Below are positions 55,091-64,000 of a stretch of DNA of 64,000 bases, one piece after another. The notes under the pieces were generated by a model that did no database searches, was not told where the DNA came from, and saw nothing but the letters and a program-made list of their open reading frames with translations. Within the stretch, counting starts at the first letter, position 1, and every line of letters begins with the position of its first letter. Position numbers and translations under genes: made by a program. The stretch is from Hoylesella enoeca JCM 12259 (lineage in GTDB: Bacteria; Bacteroidota; Bacteroidia; Bacteroidales; Bacteroidaceae): positions 26,408 through 90,407 of the forward strand of contig NZ_BAIX01000007.1 in the NCBI RefSeq assembly GCF_000613405.1, given 5' to 3'.

Positions 55091-58000
55091 ATGATGAAGC
55101 AGGTAAAATTTACAATGCCTCTAAGGATGTTTGCCCTCATTTTCGGTTGATCCTTTCAGTCAGTGCCTTTGCACAGCAAATCACTGTCAAAGGACACGTC
55201 AAAGACGGTACCGGCGAGCCCATTGTCGGTGCAACAGTCCGAGTTGCAGGCCAACAAGGCGGTGTGATCACGGACATTGACGGCAACTTTGTCATCAAGG
55301 CGGCATCAGGCGCTGAGATCACTGTGTCTTATATCGGTTATCAAGACGCCAAAGTGGCGGCTGCTCCCGAAGTAAACATTGTGCTGAAAGACGATGTTGC
55401 ACAGTCATTGAACGAAGTCGTGGTTATCGGTTACGGTGTAGCGAAAAAGAGTGATTTGACTGGTTCGGTCACAGCTTTGAAACCCGACTCGAAGAATAAG
55501 GGCTTGGTGGTCAATCCACAAGACATGATCGCAGGTAAAGTGGCTGGTGTCAACGTTGTCTCTAACGATGGCGCACCTGGCTCGGGAGCGCAAATCCGAG
55601 TGCGTGGAGGTTCTTCTCTGAATGCCAGTAACGATCCGCTGATCGTTATCGACGGTATGGCGATGGACAACGACGGTGTAAAAGGTTTGTCGAATCCGCT
55701 CGCTATGATCAATCCTCAGGACATTGAGTCGTTCAATGTATTGAAAGACGCATCGGCAACAGCTATCTATGGTAGTCGCGGTTCTAATGGTGTAATTATT
55801 ATCACGACGAAAAAGGGACGCAAAGGACAGAAACCGCAGGTCTCTTATAGTGGTTCTTTGACTATCAGTACAAAGAAAAAGACGCTTGATGTAATGAATG
55901 GTGACGAGTATCGCAGCTTTATTAAAAATCTCTATGGTACTTCTCACGATGCTTATAAAGCTTTAGGAACGGCCAATACAAATTGGCAAGACAAGATCTA
56001 TCGTACTGCTGTGAGCCACGATCACAATGTAACTGTAGCGGGAGCAGTGAAAAATCTTCCTTATCGCGTATCTGTTGGCTATACCGATCAACAAGGTATC
56101 TTGAAAACAACAGATTTCCAACGTGTAACAGGAGCCATTAACCTAAACCCCTCGTTCTTTGATAATCATCTTACGTTGAATCTGAATGGTAAAGGAATGT
56201 ATGCCAAAACACAGTTTGCCCAGGTAAAAGATGCCGTGGGAGCAGCTGTCGGTATGGATCCTACTCAAGACCCTTATGCTTATACTTCAGATTATCATAA
56301 GAGCCTTTTAGGTAGCAAGATGAATCAAACGCTTGACAACTTCGGAGGTTATTTTGAGTGGACAACCAATGGAATCGGTAGTGATCCTACATGGCCTTAC
56401 AGTTTCAATACTAACGCCACAAAGAATCCGCTGGCTATACTCAATGAACATAAGGAACCGGCTTATAGCCGGACGTTCGTAGGAAGTGCTGATATCGATT
56501 ACAAAGTACACGGTTTCGAAGATCTGCGTTTGCACCTCACATTGGGCGCCGACATTTCAAAAGGACGTCAATATCGCAACGCCAGCTCGGCAGCTCCTAC
56601 CAATATATATTATGGTTCACATGGTTCAGAGTCTATCTTAAAGCGTAATCTCTCGTTGAGTGCTTATGCTCAATACTTCAAGGACTTCACCAAAGAGCAC
56701 CACTTCGATATCATGGGTGGTTATGAATGGCAACATTTCTGGCGCTCACAAGAGAATGATTACATGGGAGTCTACCCCTCAACAAATAGCGAACATCCCA
56801 ACAAGACACTGCCTCACACGCCTTATCATTTCAAGACAGAGAGTTATTTGGTGTCTTTCTTTGGTCGAGCTAACTACACGTATATGAATCGTTATTTCCT
56901 CACAGCAACTGTTCGCGATGACGGAACATCACGTTTCAAGAACCATTGGAAACTTTATCCCTCTGTGGCTTTGGCTTGGAAGATTAACGACGAGCCTTTC
57001 CTCAAAAATGCGAATTGGCTTTCCGACTTGAAACTACGTCTTGGTTGGGGTATGACAGGTCAGCAAGCAGGTGACAAGATTAATGACTTCAACTGGCTAC
57101 TACTATTTGAAAAGAACACGGGTAGCGACAGTTACTATCCTCTGATAGGCGATGGCACACTGTATCGGCCAAGCAATTACACTCCGAATTTGAAGTGGGA
57201 GACCACCACAACATATAATATAGGTGTAGACTTCGGTATTTTCAATCAACGTCTCTCCGGTAGTTTAGACTGGTATTATCGCAAAACCACCGACTTGTTG
57301 AATTACGCTCCCGTAGCAGCTATGTCTATGGCACGCAACAATGCTTGGCAAAACATAGGCTCATTGAAGAACACTGGTGTTGAGCTTGCATTGAGTTGGA
57401 AGGCCATCCAGAGTAAAGACTGGTATTGGACATTGGATTACAACCTCACTTGCAACCAAAACAAGATCACTGATCTTAAAGGAGTTTCTTCCGATGGTTC
57501 ACCTGTTCCCTATACGGATATTAAACTCGGAGTCGACAAATACGTTGAATACAACCAAGTGGGTTATGCCACCAACGCGTTTTATGTTTATCAACAAGCT
57601 TACGATAAGAACGGGAATCCTATTGAGACTGCGTTGTTGATCGTAATGGCGATGGCGTAATTAGCGATGCCGATAAGTATTTGTATAAGAATCCGGCACC
57701 TACTGTCACGATGGGGTTAGCGTCGAGATTGGAGTATAAGAGCTGGGATCTCGGCTTCTCTCTTCGTGCTAGCTTCGGCAATTATGTGTTCGATGCGTTC
57801 TCAGCAGGCAACAGCAATATGAGTGCAGGCCAGGTTTGGTCTAATTCGCTGTTGTTTATGTCTAACAGACCGGTGTCTGCTCTTGGTCGTAATTGGCAGA
57901 CTTATGAGGTTACCTCGATGCTCTCTGATTATTATGTGCATAATGCTTCGTTCTTGAAGTGTGATAACATTACGTTGGGTTACAGCTTCTCAGATTTCCT

Positions 58001-58169
58001 GAAAGCTGGTAACTGGCACGGGTTGAGTGGTCGCGTTTATGCAACAGCATCGAATGTCTTTACCATTACTAAATATAAAGGTATCGATCCTGAGGTTAAC
58101 AACGGCTACGATGACAACATTTACCCGCGTCCCTTCTCGTTTATTGTAGGTGTAAATCTGAATTTCTGA
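55091..58169 (+). CDS. susC: SusC/RagA-family TonB-dependent outer membrane transporter (two one-base frameshifts in this sequence)
   Basis: Repaired, 1026 residues. The true start at 55091 gives a signal peptide (MMKQVKFTMPLRMFALIFG then LILSVSAFAQ) that is split by a lost base near 55146. The mature protein starts with a carboxypeptidase-regulatory-like domain (ITVKGHVKDGTGEPIVGATV), a TonB-box-like stretch, the plug with IRVRGGSSLNASNDPLIVIDG and ATAIYGSRGSNGVIIITTKKG, and the beta-barrel. The second lost base, near 57631 (GNPIE joins DCVVDRNGDGVISDADKY), separates the last 180 residues, which end in VGVNLNF. It imports oligosaccharides with SusD; maltodextrin is inferred. Confidence 0.92.
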
Positions 58170-58191
58170 TTCAATAAAAGGACATATAATA

Positions 58192-59811
58192 ATGAAAAGA
58201 TACTTTAAAAATATAATCCCGGCAGCAGTTTTTACGGTTGCGATGGGAATGATTTCGTGTACGGGCGATCTTGATGTGAAGAACATCAATCCCAATAACG
58301 AGAACACACTTGATGTTGCTGCGCTATACAATAAATGTTACGCCAACATCGCGATGGCCGGTAACGGAGGCGCAAATGGTGACTGTGATATCGACGGATT
58401 AGATGGAGGAACCACTGGTTTCATTCGTCAAATGTTCAATGCAAATGAGCTTACCACCGATGAAGCTATCTGCGGATGGGGCGATAATGGTGTTGCGCAA
58501 TTCTGCTACAATACTTACGATGCCTCACATCCTATGCTTCGGGGCTATTATTATAGGTTAACCAATGGCATTCGTTATTGTAATGACTATCTGGCCAATG
58601 CTGCCGACTATGATAAGCAGATGACTGCTGAGATTCGATTTGTGCGTGCTTTCCAATATTTCTTATTGATGGATGCTTTTGGAAACATTCCTTTTACTAC
58701 AACGGCAGACAATGGTGTACGGCCTGTACAGTACACCCGCAAACAGGCTTACGACTTCATCGAGAAAGAGTTGCTTGATATCGAAGGTGATCTAAGTGCT
58801 GCCAAGGCCAAGAAATCAACTGATGCAGGTTATGGACGTGTAGACAAAGCTGCCGACTGGTTGTTACTCTCTCGCCTTTACCTCAATGCTGAGGTTTACA
58901 CCGGCACTGCTCAGTGGCAGAAAGCAGCCGATTATGCACAGCAGGTGATGAACTCCGACTACCAGCTTAACACCACTGGTGCCAACGGATGGACTGCTTA
59001 TCAGATGCTCTTTATGGGCGATAATGGTGAGTCGAGCGCTGCCAAGGAAGCGATCTTCCCCATTTTGCAAGATGGTTTGAAGACAACGAGCTGGGGAACC
59101 TCACTCTTCCTCATCGCATCTACTTTTGCTAACGATATGCACGCTAATCCAAACGACGGCAATGCGGTGAATGGTGTGTCGAGCCAAGCATGGGGTGGCA
59201 ACCGTGCTCGTCCTCAATTGATTGCGAAGTTCTTCCCCAACGATGACGCGCCCAATGTTGAATCCTATGAGATGATCAAGAAGGCGAATGACGATCGGGC
59301 TATATTCTGGGGAAAAGACCGTTCAATCGACAACACCAATGTCAGCACATTCAAAGACGGATTCTCCGTAGCCAAATTCATAAACTTCAAGTCTGACGGC
59401 ACGTCCGGCCATAGTACGACTTACGCCGATGCCGATTTCTTCTTGCTTCGTGCAGCCGAAGCCTATCTTAATTATGCAGAAGCAACGGCTCGCTTGAACG
59501 GAGGCACAACGACAACAGCCGGCACTGCTGCCATCAATGCACTGCGCAGCCGTGCTCATGCAGCCCAAAAGGCAGCCTATTCTCTCAATGAAATCTGTGA
59601 CGAATGGAGTCGGGAATTCTACTTCGAAGGCCGTCGCCGCATGGATCTCATCCGCTTCGGTAAATATGGTGGCAACTCCGATTACATCTGGCAATGGAAA
59701 GGTGGTACCTATGCAGGCCGTAATTTCGAAGCATATAGGAATATCTTCGCTATCCCGACCGATGATTTGGCTGCCAATCCGAATTTAAAACAGAACCCTG
59801 AATACAGATAA
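58192..59811 (+). CDS. susD: SusD/RagB-family nutrient-binding outer membrane lipoprotein
   Basis: A 539-residue surface lipoprotein (MKRYFKNIIPAAVFTVAMGM, acylated Cys23). The tetratricopeptide-rich SusD fold is recognisable by RFVRAFQYFLLMDAFGNIPFTT, YDFIEKELLDIEGDLSAAK, WLLLSRLYLNAEVYTG, FLLRAAEAYLNYAEATARL and the C-terminal EWSREFYFEGRRRMDLIRFGK. It lies 22 bp after susC and forms the lid of the SusC transporter. Confidence 0.95.
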   Translation: MKRYFKNIIPAAVFTVAMGMISCTGDLDVKNINPNNENTLDVAALYNKCYANIAMAGNGGANGDCDIDGLDGGTTGFIRQMFNANELTTDEAICGWGDNGVAQFCYNTYDASHPMLRGYYYRLTNGIRYCNDYLANAADYDKQMTAEIRFVRAFQYFLLMDAFGNIPFTTTADNGVRPVQYTRKQAYDFIEKELLDIEGDLSAAKAKKSTDAGYGRVDKAADWLLLSRLYLNAEVYTGTAQWQKAADYAQQVMNSDYQLNTTGANGWTAYQMLFMGDNGESSAAKEAIFPILQDGLKTTSWGTSLFLIASTFANDMHANPNDGNAVNGVSSQAWGGNRARPQLIAKFFPNDDAPNVESYEMIKKANDDRAIFWGKDRSIDNTNVSTFKDGFSVAKFINFKSDGTSGHSTTYADADFFLLRAAEAYLNYAEATARLNGGTTTTAGTAAINALRSRAHAAQKAAYSLNEICDEWSREFYFEGRRRMDLIRFGKYGGNSDYIWQWKGGTYAGRNFEAYRNIFAIPTDDLAANPNLKQNPEYR

Positions 59812-59906
59812 GCAGCATCGGGAGTTGCAACAAGGGTGGCATCCCTTGCTGCATCTCCCCACTCAAATGACGGTTGATAAGAATTATTATTTAATACGAA
59901 CAGAAA

Positions 59907-61069
59907 ATGAAAAAGTTCATTCAATCCATAGGGATATTTGTTTGCAGCATAGCACTCATCACTGCTTGTAGCGATGATCGCAGCAATAATCCCACGCTTC
60001 AAGAGCCAACGACATTCAGCTTGAATACACCGGCTTATGCAGCACAAAACATTAATTTGGCACTTTCAGACGGAATCAATTTCACTTGGTCACAACCTGC
60101 TTATGGTTTTCCCGTCGCAGCGCAATATCAATTGCAAGTTTCACTCAATGATAAGTATAACATATCAACATCAACGGCTTTAAACGATCGTTCGGGCAAG
60201 ACCATAGCTGATTACGAAACACTGACTACGGTTTATAACGAGTGTAAAGGCGTAATGAATGCCGAGAATCTTTCGGCGGCCTTACAACGATTGGCTAAAT
60301 ACAAAGAAGACAATGTGCCAGCCACGCAGAAGGTCTATGCACGAGCGCTGTCAGTGCTCAATAATGACACGATCTACTCTAATTCCATCACATTCAACGT
60401 GGTGCCCCACTATGTAGAACTGAAAGATGCCGACCCTGAAATGTGGTATCTTGTGGGGAATTGCGTTGGTGACGGCAAATGGGGCAATGATGCGGCTTCT
60501 ATCGGTACGTCACTCATTCCCATGTTTGTCAAGGCCGGCGAGTTTTATGATCGTGTAACCGGCAAGGGAACCATCGAATATACAGCCTATTTTCCCACTG
60601 GCGGTGAGTTCAAAATTCCCAAGACGCCAGGCAACTGGATTATGATGTGGTCTGCGCAGGCTTTGTGATCCGCCAAGGTGGCAGCAATCCTGGGAATATC
60701 ACTGTTGCTGCGGCCGGCTATTACACCATTACAATGAACACCAAGAGCAAGACCTGCACGATGGATAAGGTGGATATCACTCCTACAAAATATGCATCCA
60801 TAACACTCGAAGGCACAGCATTGGAGAGCGGAAGCGTAAGCATGACACCCGTGGACACCTATGCTGGTGCTGAAAATCACACCTGGCGGGCCAACGTCAC
60901 TCTGGTGGAAGGGGGCTTGAAATTCAAGAGCGGTTCCACTGAATGGGGTTCCGACGGTTTCCCCTACGAAGTTGCGACCACCACAGGCAACGAAATTCCT
61001 GCCTTAGCAGGTAAGTATCTTGTGATGTTCAACGACATCAGCGGGGCTTTCTATTTTTTTAGTAGATAA
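59907..61069 (+). CDS. susE: SusE-like outer membrane lipoprotein (one-base frameshift in this sequence)
   Basis: Repaired near 60638 (TPGNW joins DYDVVCAGFVIRQGG), it has 387 residues. The lipoprotein signal is MKKFIQSIGIFVCSIALITAC. The N-terminal SusE domain (FSLNTPAYAAQNINLALSDGINFTWSQPAYG; YQLQVSLNDKYNISTS) is followed by starch-binding-type modules (MWYLVGNCVGDGKWGND; INTTKIP-like EFKIPKTPGNW; TFMNTKSKTCT-like). The unrepaired frame ends at WSAQAL. It is a surface glycan-binding protein, third gene of the sus-type operon. Confidence 0.85.
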
Positions 61070-61086
61070 CATAATGATAATAAACG

Positions 61087-62484
61087 ATGAAGAAACTATT
61101 ATATTCCATCGGGGCGCTCTTGCTGATGGCGAGCTGTTCCGACAATTACACCGACTGGGCCGACCCGCAGTCGAACACCGAAGAGGCTAAAACTGTGACG
61201 CTGGCATTGGCTCCTGCGGCCGACATTAACTTTGCGACGCTCACCACCGACTCTGTGCAGCTGTTCGTCCCCACGGTTACTGCGAGCGAAACAGCTGTCA
61301 ACAGTTACGCTGCTAAACTCTATAACGCCGACAAAAGCGCATCAAAGACACTCCAAGTCGATGCAAAAGGCCGCGTGAAAAGCAGTGAACTGGCCGATTC
61401 TATCAATGCACTCTACACCCGTCGACCTACTCAACGAACGATTGCCATGGATGTTACGGCGTTCACGAAGATCAACGGGCAGAGCATCCAGACCACAGGA
61501 ACCACCACGGTAAAGGCTACTCCCAATGCGCCGGAGATCGACAACACTTATTATCTCACTGGAACGATCAACAGCTGGAATTATAACGATAAGACATTTG
61601 CCGTAAACAACAATGGCGGCGATCCTTATCTCAATCCCGTTTTCAGCATCACGCTCACCGCAGCACAAGTTGGCACAGGCTTGGAGTTCAAACTTACGCC
61701 GGCCTCCAACCTCGGTAAGCAAGACAAATGTATCACAGCTACCAAGGATGCAACAGCAGGAAAAATCGCTTACAATAATGAGGGCGGAGCACTGAAAGTG
61801 ACTCCCGTAGCCGGAACAAAATATTATCGACTCGACTTCGACATGCTGGCACAGACTTACACCGTGACAGAGATGAGCGATCCCGAACTCTTCCTCACCG
61901 GAAATCTGTATGGTTGGGGAGCCACCTGGAAGCAACTCACACCCGTGAATGGCACTGCCAGCACCGCACCCACATTCTGGACAATCATCTATCTGCACGC
62001 GGGCGAGTCGTTTAAGTTTGCTCCGCAGGCCGACTGGGGTGATGATTTCGGTTCGTCGGCCACGATAAACGACGTAGCAGGGGCTGGTGCCAGCGACGAC
62101 GGTGGCAACATTAAAGTGGCTAATGCAGGCTGGTATCTGCTCAAAGTGGTCAACAGCACCACGCGCAGCGTTGATATTCTGGCGCCCAACGTCTATCTGA
62201 TCGGTACCGTAGCAGGTAACGATTGGTCGATTGGTGCAGCTCACCGCTTCAGCATTCCGACCACAGAGAGTGGCGAGTTTGTATCTCCCGCTTTCACCAC
62301 TAACGGTGAGGTGCGCATGTGTGTCAGCTTAGACAGTTATGACTGGTGGCGAACCGAGTTTATTGTCAATGCTGCCGGCAAGATTGATTACCGTGGCAAC
62401 GGTGGCGATCAAGACCGTGTCAATGTTACGGCAGGCCAACATGCCTATCTGAATTTCACAGCAGGGACAGGCTCTTATCATTAA
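61087..62484 (+). CDS. SusF/SusE-like surface glycan-binding lipoprotein
   Basis: A 465-residue lipoprotein (MKKLLYSIGALLLMASC). An N-terminal SusE-like domain (EEAKTVTLALAPAADINFATLTTDS) is followed by three carbohydrate-binding repeats, starting YYLTGTINSWNYND, LFLTGNLYGWGATWKQL and VYLIGTVAGNDWSIG. Each carries the aromatic residues usual in SusE/SusF starch-binding modules. It is the last gene of the operon, followed by a strong hairpin. No amylase is encoded in the window. Confidence 0.85.
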   Translation: MKKLLYSIGALLLMASCSDNYTDWADPQSNTEEAKTVTLALAPAADINFATLTTDSVQLFVPTVTASETAVNSYAAKLYNADKSASKTLQVDAKGRVKSSELADSINALYTRRPTQRTIAMDVTAFTKINGQSIQTTGTTTVKATPNAPEIDNTYYLTGTINSWNYNDKTFAVNNNGGDPYLNPVFSITLTAAQVGTGLEFKLTPASNLGKQDKCITATKDATAGKIAYNNEGGALKVTPVAGTKYYRLDFDMLAQTYTVTEMSDPELFLTGNLYGWGATWKQLTPVNGTASTAPTFWTIIYLHAGESFKFAPQADWGDDFGSSATINDVAGAGASDDGGNIKVANAGWYLLKVVNSTTRSVDILAPNVYLIGTVAGNDWSIGAAHRFSIPTTESGEFVSPAFTTNGEVRMCVSLDSYDWWRTEFIVNAAGKIDYRGNGGDQDRVNVTAGQHAYLNFTAGTGSYH

Positions 62485-62527
62485 GCAACAAGGATAAGGG
62501 CTATCGAACCCCGATCCACAAAGCAAG

Positions 62528-62556
62528 GCCCCGCGGACAACTAATGTCCGCGGGGC
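62528..62556. terminator. GC-rich terminator hairpin between susF and a convergent small gene
   Basis: GCCCCGCGGAC (62528-62538) and GTCCGCGGGGC (62546-62556) pair perfectly over 11 bp around a 7-nt loop. It lies between convergent genes and may serve both strands; the T-tract is weak. Confidence 0.7.
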
Positions 62557-62579
62557 TTTCCGGTAGTAAGGTGGTGTGG

Positions 62580-62702
62580 TTAGTTATACCAATATTCTCC
62601 GCCTAAAAGATCATTACGTCCTTTGTTTCCGTCTTCCTCCACAGGTACGTTTACGCTATAAAAGTCGTGTTTTCCTGTGATCTTTAAGTTATCCGTCTTC
62701 AT
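62580..62702 (-). CDS. Small 40-residue peptide with GG-containing tail
   Basis: The minus-strand ORF reads MKTDNLKITGKHDFYSVNVP then VEEDGNKGRNDLLGGEYWYN. It has its own upstream -7/-33 promoter and a leader hairpin, so it is likely expressed. The Gly-Gly before an aromatic tail recalls leader/core layouts of small exported peptides, but no peptidase or transporter gene is adjacent, so no function is claimed. Confidence 0.6.
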   Translation of the reverse strand: MKTDNLKITGKHDFYSVNVPVEEDGNKGRNDLLGGEYWYN

Positions 62703-62727
62703 AATGGTTAATGTGTTATATGGTTAG

Positions 62728-62779
62728 CGAGATTCTCATCTCGGTTACAAAGATAGACATTTGTTTCGATAATTACAAT
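62728..62779 (-). promoter_or_regulatory. Promoter and leader hairpin of the 40-residue peptide gene
   Basis: On the minus strand ATTG (62779-62776) is followed after 20 nt by TATCTTTG (62755-62748), matching the Bacteroidota promoter. Downstream a CGAGAT-GAGA-ATCTCG hairpin (62743-62728) lies in the leader, 26 bp before the start codon. Confidence 0.6.
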
Positions 62780-62916
62780 GCCTAATTGTTATGATTCCTA
62801 CCATTTCCGTATTAAATAACATTAATATCCGGGCGAATACAGAAAGATTAACAGGAAAAGAGTTTCTTTGAAATAAAAAAGCCGAATAAGGAATTTTGTA
62901 TTTTTTCTTTATTTTC

Positions 62917-62948
62917 TTTGTCTAATTCAAAAAGATGTTATACCTTTG
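62917..62948 (+). promoter_or_regulatory. Promoter of the fimbrillin-like locus
   Basis: TTTG (62917-62920), 20 nt, then TACCTTTG (62941-62948) gives a near-ideal Bacteroidota promoter. It would start a leader of about 360 nt before the first ORF at 63316. Confidence 0.75.
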
Positions 62949-62977
62949 CCCCCGATTCTTCGCTTTCGCCTCCTTCG

Positions 62978-63239
62978 CCCCCTAAGTTAGGGGGATGGGG
63001 GTCTGAACAATTAAAGAGATGATAAAACAAGCAAATATAAACAGTCGTAGCACGATGCAAAAGAACTCCGATTCTCTTGCATCTTTTAACGCTTTATATT
63101 TGCATATCTCGGAAAAAGTCTTAACACACACACACACATCGCACCTGGCGTAGACACCTTCACAGCTTTATCTTACGCGCGCGCGTAAGGCGTGAGCTAA
63201 ACCCCAATAAACAAAGGGCTTCTCGGAGTTCCCTTTGTT
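62978..63239 (+). other. Highly structured 5' leader upstream of the small ORF and fimbrillin-like gene
   Basis: In order: an 8-bp hairpin CCCCCTAA-g-TTAGGGGG (62978-62994); a nested pair of stems, outer GCAAATATAAA/TTTATATTTGC (63031-63041, 63093-63103), inner GATGCAAAAGAA/TTCTCTTGCATC (63054-63065, 63072-63083); an (AC)n run (63123-63137); the 18-bp perfect palindrome CTTACGCGCGCGCGTAAG (63172-63189); and an intrinsic-terminator-like hairpin AACAAAGGG/CCCTTTGTT (63210-63239) followed by a T-rich stretch. A 44-codon ORF (63019-63153) runs through it but overlaps the stems. The layout suggests attenuation of the downstream genes. Confidence 0.6.
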
Positions 63240-63315
63240 CTTCTTTTCATGCCCTTTTGCTAACTGAGCAAAAGGAAAATAACGCAGCATTTACTCACTA
63301 AAACAATACGAAATA

Positions 63316-63486
63316 ATGAGAAAACAAGTAGAGAGTTTAATGGCTTATCTGAAGCCCGAATGCCACGTCGTCGAAGCGGCGACAGAGCGATTTATTTGCA
63401 CGTCAGTGCGCCCGCACCCCGGTTCGCAAGAAGAGGATTGGGACCCGGACGATGATGTTGACGGAGGAGAATATGAATTTGAGTAA
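63316..63486 (+). CDS. Small acidic 56-residue protein
   Basis: The translation is MRKQVESLMAYLKPECHVVE, AATERFICTSVRPHPGSQEE and DWDPDDDVDGGEYEFE. A helical N-terminal part leads to an ICTSV motif with a cysteine and a strongly acidic Gly-containing tail. Short peptides with an ICxS-type motif and acidic or Gly-rich tails are frequent in Bacteroidales, often near surface-protein genes; their role is unknown. It precedes the fimbrillin-like gene by 23 bp and is probably co-transcribed. Confidence 0.6.
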   Translation: MRKQVESLMAYLKPECHVVEAATERFICTSVRPHPGSQEEDWDPDDDVDGGEYEFE

Positions 63487-63509
63487 TCATCATTAAAAAT
63501 CAGAAAACA

Positions 63510-64000
63510 ATGAAAAAGTATATATTTTTAAGCACAGCCCTGCTGTTATTGATAGCGAGCTGTAGCAACGACGAGAATAACGAGCAGAAAGAGCCGACAC
63601 AAGCCGTACAATTCAGCTTTACCAACGAAGAGTTTGGCGAAGACGAAGCCTTAACGAGAGCCAACGCAGCAGAAGCAAAGCCGCAGATCGTAGACCTGGG
63701 CGATTGCGAAGCCGAGATAACGGTAGAAAGCGAACCGACAGCTAAAACGCGCGGCGCATTATCACCGGCCAACGGTCACTACACGATCCGTGCCTATCAG
63801 AGTGGTACTTTGAAAGGCGAAATGAAAGGCACGTTCGGCGGCCCTATGTGGGCACCTACATTCACGCCCGATGCCAGCTCAAAAGATAAACTAAGGCTCC
63901 CTTACGGCACCTACGATTTCGTAGCGTTTAACGACGACGTAACCGTCAGCGGCACGAACCTAACCACCACACGCGATAAAGCCGAAACGGCCCGTATGGC
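63510..64000 (+). CDS. Fimbrillin-like lipoprotein (3' end outside window)
   Basis: The first 163 codons are present. A lipoprotein signal (MKKYIFLSTALLLLIASC, Cys18) is followed by SNDENNEQKEPTQAVQFSF, a processed-type N-terminal region with ALTRAN, and beta-rich sequence (GHYTIRAYQSGTLKGEMKG, LPYGTYDFVAFNDDVT) typical of FimA/Mfa1-like major or accessory fimbrial subunits of Bacteroidales. Arg residues (LTR, KTR) could be sites for proteolytic maturation. The assignment to a specific subunit type is not possible from the partial sequence. Confidence 0.7.
   Translation, partial: MKKYIFLSTALLLLIASCSNDENNEQKEPTQAVQFSFTNEEFGEDEALTRANAAEAKPQIVDLGDCEAEITVESEPTAKTRGALSPANGHYTIRAYQSGTLKGEMKGTFGGPMWAPTFTPDASSKDKLRLPYGTYDFVAFNDDVTVSGTNLTTTRDKAETARM

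Noticed and set aside
61342..62244. 300-codon open frame antisense to the SusF-like gene
   Set aside because: No domain, low-complexity composition, and the plus strand encodes a lipoprotein with repeated binding modules.
63019..63153. 44-codon ORF in the fimbrillin leader
   Set aside because: It runs through strong stems and an AC microsatellite, giving a THTHT peptide end; structure explains the region better than coding.

Overview
The window reads as chromosomal DNA of a Bacteroidota bacterium, most likely a Prevotella-type member of the Bacteroidales. Evidence: promoters of the TTTG-N19/20-TAnnTTTG class, a KorA/KorB 2-oxoglutarate:ferredoxin oxidoreductase, a SufBCDS operon, SusC/SusD/SusE/SusF-type outer-membrane genes, a NigD-like lipoprotein, a fimbrillin-like lipoprotein and a dcw cluster with FtsL-like and YqeY members. 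No rRNA, tRNA, transposase or CRISPR array was found.

Layout. 1-5.8 kb: korB and korA, then three consecutive FKBP-type peptidyl-prolyl isomerases, all on the minus strand. 5.9-11.4 kb: Sir2-type deacylase, C1-family peptidase lipoprotein, uridine-kinase-like nucleoside kinase (minus) and Na/phosphate cotransporter. 11.6-23.2 kb: rimP-nusA-infB, then sufB-sufC-sufD-sufS, rnhB and rpmH (minus). 23.3-30.9 kb: efp, a family 2 glycosyltransferase, radC, a PASTA protein, rluD, ddl, a PlsC-like acyltransferase and a NigD-like lipoprotein. 31.3-40.5 kb: first half of the division/cell-wall cluster on the plus strand (rsmH-ftsL-ftsI-murE-mraY-murD-ftsW). 40.5-45 kb: an AraC regulator, a rhamnosidase-N-like secreted protein and a GH95 fucosidase, all minus. 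45.1-51.9 kb: second half of the division cluster on the minus strand (murG-murC-ftsQ-ftsA-ftsZ-yqeY). 52.3-62.5 kb: a sugar-uptake locus (MFS transporter and LacI regulator on minus, susC-susD-susE-susF on plus). 62.5-64 kb: a small peptide gene, a structured leader, a small acidic ORF and the start of a fimbrillin-like gene.

The most unusual signal is a family of degenerate tandem arrays with an exact 22-bp period. Each unit has a 9-nt palindromic core TAAC-S-GTTA and a 13-nt spacer. At least ten intergenic gaps carry one (2984, 6633, 11591, 22749, 25869, 28921, 31032, 34957, 44940 and 52030), and two lie inside reading frames (infB linker, 14468-14555; rhamnosidase-like gene, 41806-41893). 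Several are flanked by long inverted repeats. A second array with an unrelated unit but the same 22-bp period abuts the GH95 start codon (44794-44881). I cannot name a known element that matches.

Two other points matter to a user. The dcw cluster looks split by an inversion of about 11.5 kb (roughly 40.5-52.0 kb). In addition, ten conserved genes are broken by fourteen apparent one-base losses, mostly in short G/C runs. These look like sequence errors, so sufB, sufD, ftsI, murE, GH95, yqeY, ftsZ, ftsA, murG, susC and the susE-like gene are described as single genes (eleven counting GH95, whose run context is less clear).
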